Position numbers and translations under genes: made by a program. The notes under the pieces were generated by a model. That model saw only the letters and a list, made by a program, of their open reading frames with translations. It was not told the DNA's origin and did not search any database. Shown here one piece after another: positions 40,840 to 45,105 of a stretch of DNA of 45,105 bases (positions are counted from its first letter, which is position 1; the number at the start of each line of letters is the position of its first letter). The stretch is from RGIG3159 sp045640565 (GTDB taxonomy: Bacteria; Bacillota; Clostridia; Oscillospirales; Oscillospiraceae): positions 1 to 45,105 of the forward strand of contig JAZUFG010000091.1 in NCBI GenBank assembly GCA_045640565.1. The letters are read 5' to 3'.

Positions 40840-41582
40840 TGGAACAGGAAGAACGCAGGAGAATCGAGGATCTGCTGGACCGCTGTGAACACCGGGGGAT
40901 CATGACCTCTACGGGCTTTCTGACGCCCGCCCAGGCCTATTCCCTGGAGGAGTTCATTCGTTCCCGCCCGGAGGTGCGCTGCCTGCTCTCCGGCGGGATC
41001 ACGGGCTGTGAGCGCCAAGCCGCATTCTTCCTGCCATGGTATCTGCAGGAAGAGGATTTCCAGATAGAAGAGCAGATCAGGGCGGTAAAGCTGCAAAGCT
41101 ATTTCGGAACCCCAAGCCACCGGGACTATATGGGCGCCGTTCTGGGCCTGGGGATCCGGCGGGAATGGCTGGGAGACATCCTGGTGGAAGGAGACTGTGC
41201 CTATCTCTTCTGCCTGCCCTCCGTTCTGCCGGCCATTCTGGAGCTGACCCAGGTAGGCAAGGTCGCCGTCAAGGCAGCAGAGCTGCCCCTGGACGCGGTA
41301 CCCCATCCGGAAAAGAAGGTCCGGGAGATCCGCTTTACGGTGAAAAGTCTGCGCCTGGATGCCGTAACGGGAGATCTTTTCGGGATCTCCCGAACAAAGG
41401 CCGCCGAAGCCATTCGTCTGGGTCTGGTCTCTCTGAATTACGAGCTCTGCCAAAAGCCGGATGCCGAGGTGAAAGAGGGGGATGTGCTCTCCCTCAAGGG
41501 AAAGGGAAAAGGAAAAATCCTTGCCTTGGGCGGCAAATCCAAAAAAGACCGCCTTTTCCTGCAGGCGGAGCGCTATTTATAA
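40836..41582 (+). CDS. ylmH: S4-domain RNA-binding protein, YlmH-like
   Basis: A 248-aa protein like YlmH of Bacillus, which binds the ribosome/50S-peptidyl-tRNA and lies in division gene clusters of other Firmicutes. The N-terminal half has RCEHRGIMTSTGFLTPAQAY and a later FGTPSHRDYMGAVLGLGIRR with WLGDILVEG, the family's ferredoxin-like region. The C-terminal S4 domain (about 175-245) reads LDAVTGDLFGISRTKAAEAI and LVSLNYELCQKPDAEVKEGD. Two adjacent ATGs (40836, 40839) are possible starts; only a weak ribosome site is present, so it is likely coupled to the AEC gene. Confidence 0.85.
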   Translation: MMEQEERRRIEDLLDRCEHRGIMTSTGFLTPAQAYSLEEFIRSRPEVRCLLSGGITGCERQAAFFLPWYLQEEDFQIEEQIRAVKLQSYFGTPSHRDYMGAVLGLGIRREWLGDILVEGDCAYLFCLPSVLPAILELTQVGKVAVKAAELPLDAVPHPEKKVREIRFTVKSLRLDAVTGDLFGISRTKAAEAIRLGLVSLNYELCQKPDAEVKEGDVLSLKGKGKGKILALGGKSKKDRLFLQAERYL

Positions 41583-41595
41583 AGGAAGGTTAGTT

Positions 41596-42069
41596 ATGCG
41601 GATGACGAGTCTCTGCTATCCGGAAAAGGATGGCTGCTATCTGATGCTCCACCGGGTGAAAAAGGTCAACGATGAAAATCATGACAAATGGGTCGGCATC
41701 GGAGGAAAATTTGAGGAGGGGGAGAGCCCGGAGGACTGCGTTCTGCGGGAATGCCTGGAAGAAACCGGTTTGACCTTAAAGGATTACAGCTACCGCGGCA
41801 TTGTCACCTTTGTTTCCGATGAATGGGGCACGGAGTATATGCACCTTTTCACGGCCTCTTCCTTTGAGGGAAACCTGCACCCCTGCGACGAAGGAAATCT
41901 GGAGTGGATGCCCAAGGAGCAGGTCCCCTCTCTTCCCATTTGGGAAGGGGATAAAATCTTCCTGCGCCTCCTGGATGAAAAGGTCCCTTTCTTCTCTCTG
42001 AAATTGAGCTATTCCGGGGATCGGCTGACTTCCGCCGTCCTGAATGGGGAATCTCTGCAGCTTTCCTGA
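41596..42069 (+). CDS. NUDIX hydrolase (MutT-like)
   Basis: A 157-aa nucleotide pyrophosphohydrolase. A full Nudix box is present at about 35-57: GGKFEEGESPEDC followed by VLRECLEETGL (G-x5-E-x7-REUxEExGU). The start MRMTSLCYPEKDGCYLMLHR and the later HLFTASSFEGNLHPCDEGNL resemble the MutT/8-oxo-dGTP diphosphatase branch, so sanitising oxidised nucleotides is the likely role. AAGGAAGG is 6-9 bases before the ATG. Last gene of a three-gene unit; after it a GGGAAA/TTTCCC hairpin (42078-42100) lacks a U-run. Confidence 0.9.
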   Translation: MRMTSLCYPEKDGCYLMLHRVKKVNDENHDKWVGIGGKFEEGESPEDCVLRECLEETGLTLKDYSYRGIVTFVSDEWGTEYMHLFTASSFEGNLHPCDEGNLEWMPKEQVPSLPIWEGDKIFLRLLDEKVPFFSLKLSYSGDRLTSAVLNGESLQLS

Positions 42070-42108
42070 GAAAAAGCAGGGGAAATTCTCATATTTTCCC
42101 GCAAAAGG

Positions 42109-42137
42109 TTGACAAGTTCCCGTTTCGGTGTTACAAT
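42109..42137 (+). promoter_or_regulatory. Promoter of the initiator tRNA gene
   Basis: Perfect TTGACA (42109-42114), 17-base spacer, TACAAT (42132-42137). Transcription should start near 42144, 18 bases before the tRNA. Confidence 0.85.
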
Positions 42138-42161
42138 ACCCAGGCTTGAGAGAGCATATAT

Positions 42162-42237
<76 letters not shown>

Positions 42238-42238
42238 T

Positions 42239-42274
42239 AAAAAAGTGCCCATCCTGTTGGATGGGTACTTTTTT
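42239..42274 (+). terminator. Terminator of tRNA-fMet
   Basis: A-rich left arm, GTGCCCATCC, loop TGTT, GGATGGGTAC and six T. The core CCATCC/GGATGG recurs in the terminator after the second tRNA copy. Confidence 0.9.
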
Positions 42275-42324
42275 ATCATTATCGGGTAGTATTTGCATGA
42301 TCGTTCTCCGGGTTAGGCTCCGAC

Positions 42325-42507
42325 GAGCGGAGCTCGTTGGGATCGGAGTCCGACCGCCGCCGGGGGCGGAAACAGGGAGGGCGACGATGGGCAGCGGTCG
42401 AAAAACCGGAGGAAAAGCGAAAGCCCGAACGGTTTTTCGGGCACCGCAACCCGGCGCGAAGCGATAACCCGGAGGTCGTTGGTTCAAGTCCTTCCCCCGC
42501 AACCATA
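42325..42507 (+). other. tRNA-fMet-like copy 2, interrupted in the anticodon loop
   Basis: GAGC-GGA-GCTC (42325-42335) mirrors the tRNA D-stem with a shortened loop; GTTGGGATC (42336-42344) matches the 5' anticodon strand GTCGGGCTC. After a 119-nt insert (42345-42463), 42464-42507 is identical for 44 bases to the tRNA 3' half including CCA. The break lies between the C and the A of the CAT anticodon. No convincing acceptor 5' strand is present, so it is not a working tRNA as it stands. It could be a processed, structured RNA or a decayed duplicate. Confidence 0.7.
42345..42463 (+). other. 119-nt structured insert in tRNA copy 2
   Basis: A long stem: GCGGT (42394-42398) plus CGAAAAACCG (42399-42408) pairs with CGGTTTTTCG (42430-42439) plus ACCGC (42443-42447). 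A GC-GAAA-GC tetraloop hairpin (42417-42424) lies inside. Upstream, CTCCGGGTTA (42306-42315) complements TAACCCGGAG (42465-42474) and would enclose the whole unit. No ORF with a ribosome site. Confidence 0.6.
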
Positions 42508-42543
42508 CAAAAACAGTCCATCCTGCGGATGGGCTGTTTTTGT
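42507..42543 (+). terminator. Terminator after tRNA copy 2
   Basis: ACAAAAACAG and CCATCC pair with GGATGG and CTGTTTTTGT around loop TGC. Directly follows the CCA, just as in the intact tRNA gene, which suggests tRNA and terminator were duplicated together. Confidence 0.85.
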
Positions 42544-42560
42544 ATATTTACTAGGAACCA

Positions 42561-42681
42561 GGCTCGGTCAAATGGCATGAGGGTTATGAGCCCGAAGGGC
42601 GAATAACCGGAGGTAGCGCAGCGGCCCGCCGGTATTGAATAACATGCCAGTGGCATGTTAGACCCGGCGGGTGACCGAGCC
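42561..42681. repeat. Nested inverted repeat closing a hairpin cluster
   Basis: GGCTCGGTCA (42561-42570) is the exact complement of TGACCGAGCC (42672-42681). Inside are GGTTAT/ATAACC (42582-42608) with an inner GCCC-GAA-GGGC, and CCCGCCGG/CCGGCGGG (42625-42671) with inner AACATGCC-AGT-GGCATGTT. Bases 42581-42595 are the exact reverse complement of the 15-nt anticodon arm of tRNA-fMet (42188-42202). Confidence 0.75.
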
Positions 42682-42682
42682 G
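42615..42682 (+). repeat. Hairpin repeat R1
   Basis: 68-bp unit starting AGCGCAGCGGCCCG, then TTGAAT, an apical hairpin (AACATGCC/GGCATGTT), AGACCCG and GGGTGACCGA. Shares its frame with R2 at 42691 while the apical hairpin differs. Confidence 0.7.
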
Positions 42683-42690
42683 CAGCGAGA

Positions 42691-42759
42691 AGCGCAGCGG
42701 CCCGAGCGGTGTTGAATCAGACTCCTGCGGAGCCTGAGACCCGCGAGGGTGACCGACGG
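42691..42759 (+). repeat. Hairpin repeat R2
   Basis: 69-bp unit with the same ends as R1 but a different apical hairpin (CAG-A-CTCC, loop TGC, GGAG-C-CTG). It is followed by a further perfect hairpin CATTTTCAT-CGCA-ATGAAAATG (42760-42781). Confidence 0.7.
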
Positions 42760-42822
42760 CATTTTCATCGCAATGAAAATGACTAGACCGTTGGTTCAAG
42801 TCCTTCCCCCGCAACCATAAAA

Positions 42823-43029
42823 GGTAGTCAATTCTGATACAATGTGTCAAAGTTGACTATCTCGGCAGTTCCTCTCTCAGCAAGTTCTATATATTACTGC
42901 TCTCCGGTAAAGTCTTGGAACGGAAAGCCGGCACATCCAATGTATGTGTGGCGAGGTTCTATTTAGCCGAATAACAAATATTTATTCCCCGTTTTGAGGC
43001 ATATCGCTGCTTCAAGGCGGGGATTTTTT
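42823..43029 (+). other. Non-coding stretch ending in a terminator, possible small RNA
   Basis: No supportable ORF. GCC-GG-CACAT and ATGTG-T-GGC form a hairpin (42929-42954). The stretch ends with CCCCG plus TTTTGAGGC pairing to GCTTCAAGG plus CGGGG (42987-43022) and a run of six T: a good rightward terminator. A terminated segment without a gene suggests a small RNA, but I could not match a known class or find a firm promoter. Confidence 0.45.
42987..43029 (+). terminator. Terminator of the candidate small RNA
   Basis: Long imperfect stem closed by CCCCG/CGGGG, followed by TTTTTT. Confidence 0.8.
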
Positions 43030-43099
43030 ACAAAAAAGCAATATATTTGAAATAAGTTTGAACTATTCGCCGAAAATCGTACAAAAACGGCTGTAATCC

Positions 43100-43128
43100 T
43101 TGATTTTATAATAAAAATATGATATACT
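43100..43128 (+). promoter_or_regulatory. Promoter of the surface protein unit
   Basis: TTGATT (43100-43105), 17-base spacer, TATACT (43123-43128). The transcript carries an approximately 250-base leader before the surface protein gene. Confidence 0.8.
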
Positions 43129-43201
43129 AATTATGTATAACTATAGGTTGGGGTAGCTATGCCCATTTTACGAAATATTTACGGAAAAGGAGTTGGCACA
43201 T

Positions 43202-43390
43202 ATGGTAATACAGCACACAGCGGTCAGTCGGCCAAAATGTAAGTTTACTGTATTTGTTTGTCAACCCTTTTTGCGTTCGGTGTGGCGTGATGCCAACGCT
43301 CCGCCGGGCAACAATTCAAATGCTCCACCGGGGCGAATGAAAAACGGTAATAATAATTTGAAATACATAAAGCGAGGTACAAGATTATGA
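43202..43390 (+). CDS. Possible 62-aa leader ORF coupled to the surface protein gene
   Basis: MVIQHTAVSRPKCKFTVFVC opens a 62-codon frame, ATG 9 bases after a strong AAAAGGAG. Its TGA overlaps the next ATG (ATGA), favouring translational coupling. The protein is basic, contains NAPPGNNSNAPPG, a tandem duplication also visible in the DNA, and matches no family I know. It may be a regulatory leader peptide or a chance frame in a long leader. Confidence 0.35.
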   Translation: MVIQHTAVSRPKCKFTVFVCQPFLRSVWRDANAPPGNNSNAPPGRMKNGNNNLKYIKRGTRL

Positions 43391-45105
43391 AAAAGAAGAT
43401 CATCAGTTTATTGCTTGCGATTTTTATGATCGCAGGAATGCTTCCGCTATCGGCTATTACTGCCTTTGCGGAGAATACTCTGACTGAAACGGGCAGCTAC
43501 ATTGTCCGCAGTTGGGACGAAACCCAAAAACAGATCGTTTCCACGGAAGCGGACATTCCTGAAGACGCCGGAGAAATCACGGCAACAACCACCGCACTTT
43601 CCGGCGGTGTATATGCGGTTGACGGCGATGTGACGGTTGACGCAAGAATCACCGTTTCGGGTGACGTCAGTCTTATCCTGAAAGACGGCTGCAAATTAAC
43701 TCTTAAAGAAGGTCTTGAGGTTTCCGCACACGGCAGTCTGACAATTTACGGTCAGACAGAGGAAACCGGTGAGCTTATCACACCAAAGGTTTCCGAAAAC
43801 TACGCTGCCATCGCTCTCAGCGACTTTGCCGTGCTGAATATCCACGGCGGCAAAATCGAAGTACGCGGCGGCAACTATGCGGCGGGTATCGGCTGCTATC
43901 AAGCTGACAGCGGTACCGTCACGGTCTACGGCGGCAGTGTTACGGCACATGGCTACTCCGGCGGTGCGGGCATCGGCTGCTACAGCTTCGCCGCCTACGG
44001 CGGCAAAGTCAGTGCCTACGGTGATAACTCCGCAGCCATCAGTGGCAATGTCACGGTCAATGGCGGCGAGGTCGATGTCAACAACACGGTCGGCGGTACG
44101 GACAGAAAGGTCGTCATCAATGACGGAAAAGTCACGGTCACCGGTGATAAAGGCGTTGTCGGCGGTAATAACAGCACGGTCGAGATCAACGGCGGTGATA
44201 TTAAAGTAAGCAATAACATTACGATCGGTGTCGACTATTATACCGGTCATGATGCCGAAATCACGATCCGCGGCGGCAATATTGATGCTTTCTGTTATTA
44301 TTATCCGGCAATCGGCGGAAACACCAACGGAGTAAACGTGAACATTTACGGCGGAAGCATAAAAGCGAAAAGCAACAGCACCGACGGCGCCATTGTTGCC
44401 GCATCGGTCACGGTTTATCCCGATAAGTGTGAAAGGTTCACCGTTAAGGATTCTTCCGGCAATGAGCTGACCGGCTCTCCCGTAACGGTAGAAAAGGATA
44501 TAACAAGTCTCCTTTCCGAAAACAAGGAAATTCAAATTGATTGGGCTTATGTTCATACATTTACAGGTGATTATGTTAATCACGGTAACGGCACACATTC
44601 ACGGTTTTGTGAATGCGGCAGCTCTTTAAGCGAGCCGGAAAATCACACCTTTGTAAATCATGAATGTGTTTGCGGCGCGAAAAATAACCACAGCTTCACC
44701 GGGGATTATGTGAACAACGGTGACGGCACGCATTCGCACAAATGCACAGGCTGCGGTGAGTTGAGCACTCCCGAAGCCCATACATATACAAACGGCGTGT
44801 GCGTCTGCGGAAGAAAAGAGAGCACGGAAAAATACGTTGTCCGCAGTTGGGATAAGGATAACAAAAAGGTCGTTTCCTCCGCTGTGGATGTTCCGGCAAA
44901 CGTTAAAGACATTCTGTCGGATACCACAGAGCTTGACGGCGGCTGGTATTTTGTTCCCGAAGATGTTGAAATAAACGAAAGAATTACTGTAAAAGGCACA
45001 GCCAAAAACCCGACAAATATCATTCTGCCCGATGGCATTACCCTTTTCGCAATGGATGGTATAGAGGTTGCCGAAGGCTATGTGCTGAATATTTACGGAC
45101 AGGCA
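43387..45105 (+). CDS. Secreted repeat protein, beta-helix-like surface protein (N-terminal 573 codons, runs off right edge)
   Basis: Sec signal peptide at about 1-28 (KKKIISLLLAIFMIAGMLPL, cleavage near AFA-EN). Residues about 35-130 form a module starting YIVRSWDETQKQIV and ending SLTIYGQ. It returns at the window's end as YVVRSWDKDNKKVV to VLNIYGQ, so the protein is built of repeated modules. Between them lies a parallel beta-helix-like section with repeated INGGDIKV / IRGGNIDA / IYGGSIKA turns (about 140-340). Then come short Cys/His repeats (HTFTGDYVNHGNGTHSRFCE, CVCG) of a kind frequent in clostridial cell-surface proteins. Probable adhesin or matrix protein; no anchor motif is in view. 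GAGG lies 9 bases before the ATG. Confidence 0.85.
   Translation, partial: MKKKIISLLLAIFMIAGMLPLSAITAFAENTLTETGSYIVRSWDETQKQIVSTEADIPEDAGEITATTTALSGGVYAVDGDVTVDARITVSGDVSLILKDGCKLTLKEGLEVSAHGSLTIYGQTEETGELITPKVSENYAAIALSDFAVLNIHGGKIEVRGGNYAAGIGCYQADSGTVTVYGGSVTAHGYSGGAGIGCYSFAAYGGKVSAYGDNSAAISGNVTVNGGEVDVNNTVGGTDRKVVINDGKVTVTGDKGVVGGNNSTVEINGGDIKVSNNITIGVDYYTGHDAEITIRGGNIDAFCYYYPAIGGNTNGVNVNIYGGSIKAKSNSTDGAIVAASVTVYPDKCERFTVKDSSGNELTGSPVTVEKDITSLLSENKEIQIDWAYVHTFTGDYVNHGNGTHSRFCECGSSLSEPENHTFVNHECVCGAKNNHSFTGDYVNNGDGTHSHKCTGCGELSTPEAHTYTNGVCVCGRKESTEKYVVRSWDKDNKKVVSSAVDVPANVKDILSDTTELDGGWYFVPEDVEINERITVKGTAKNPTNIILPDGITLFAMDGIEVAEGYVLNIYGQA

Larger units (their letters stand above)
42603..42822 (+). 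other. tRNA-fMet-like copy 3, interrupted at the variable loop/T-stem junction
   Basis: ATAACCGGAGGT (42603-42614) equals the tRNA 3' anticodon strand and variable region minus one C. After 174 inserted bases, 42789-42822 repeats the T-arm, acceptor and CCA with four following bases exactly. The insert starts precisely where the T-stem should begin. No U-run terminator follows; instead GGTAGTCAA/TTGACTATC can pair (42823-42860). Confidence 0.65.

Noticed and set aside
42345..42463. Group I or group II self-splicing intron in the tRNA anticodon loop
   Set aside because: 119 bases is too short and no conserved core (P3-P7 or domain V) could be recognised.

Overview
The window looks like a chromosomal segment of a Gram-positive anaerobe of class Clostridia, probably an uncultured gut lineage. 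The evidence is the gene order prs-pth-mfd, a maf-mreC-mreD-PBP2 block, a YlmH-type S4 protein, VanW and TnpV family proteins, strong GGAGG ribosome binding sites and consensus sigma-A promoters with 17-bp spacers. Genus cannot be told from sequence alone. By eye, the ends (about 1-9,800 and 42,820-45,105) are richer in A+T and carry accessory genes. The centre is richer in G+C and mostly housekeeping.

Left accessory block (1-9,650). A type I restriction-modification operon runs leftward from a strong promoter at 6605-6633: small HTH regulator, hsdM, hsdS, an AlbA_2/Schlafen-type protein, then hsdR, which leaves the window. Divergent from it is an XRE repressor plus ImmA/IrrE metalloprotease pair. 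Its promoter is flanked by two copies of a 19-bp operator, and a third copy lies before two tiny genes (a 70-aa protein and a DUF2188 protein). A leftward TnpV/DUF6809/58-aa cluster follows, bordered by an inverted repeat and a regular array of short hairpins.

Central part (9,843-42,069). In order: a lipid-anchored choloylglycine-hydrolase-like amidase, an acyltransferase-3 membrane protein, an APH-like kinase, an unassigned 517-aa protein with a Cys/His peptidase-like signature, a six-helix membrane protein, a UROD-like protein and a VanW protein. Then come mfd-pth-prs (leftward) and uvrB (rightward). A long rightward operon (27,475-35,446) carries a U32 protein, Maf, MreC, MreD, a class B PBP, a pseudouridine synthase, Xpt and a small lipoprotein. 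A leftward operon encodes a family 2 glycosyltransferase with an ABC ATPase and FtsX-like permease. A rightward operon encodes an AEC transporter, a YlmH-like S4 protein and a NUDIX hydrolase.

Right end (42,109-45,105). An intact initiator tRNA-fMet gene with its own promoter and terminator is followed by two further tRNA-fMet-like copies. One is interrupted inside the anticodon loop by a 119-nt structured insert. The other is interrupted exactly at the variable loop/T-stem junction by a 174-nt array of hairpins with two diverged 68-69-bp repeats. This interrupted tRNA series is the most unusual thing in the window. After it come a non-coding stretch with a terminator, a possible 62-aa leader ORF and the start of a large secreted repeat protein that runs off the right edge.
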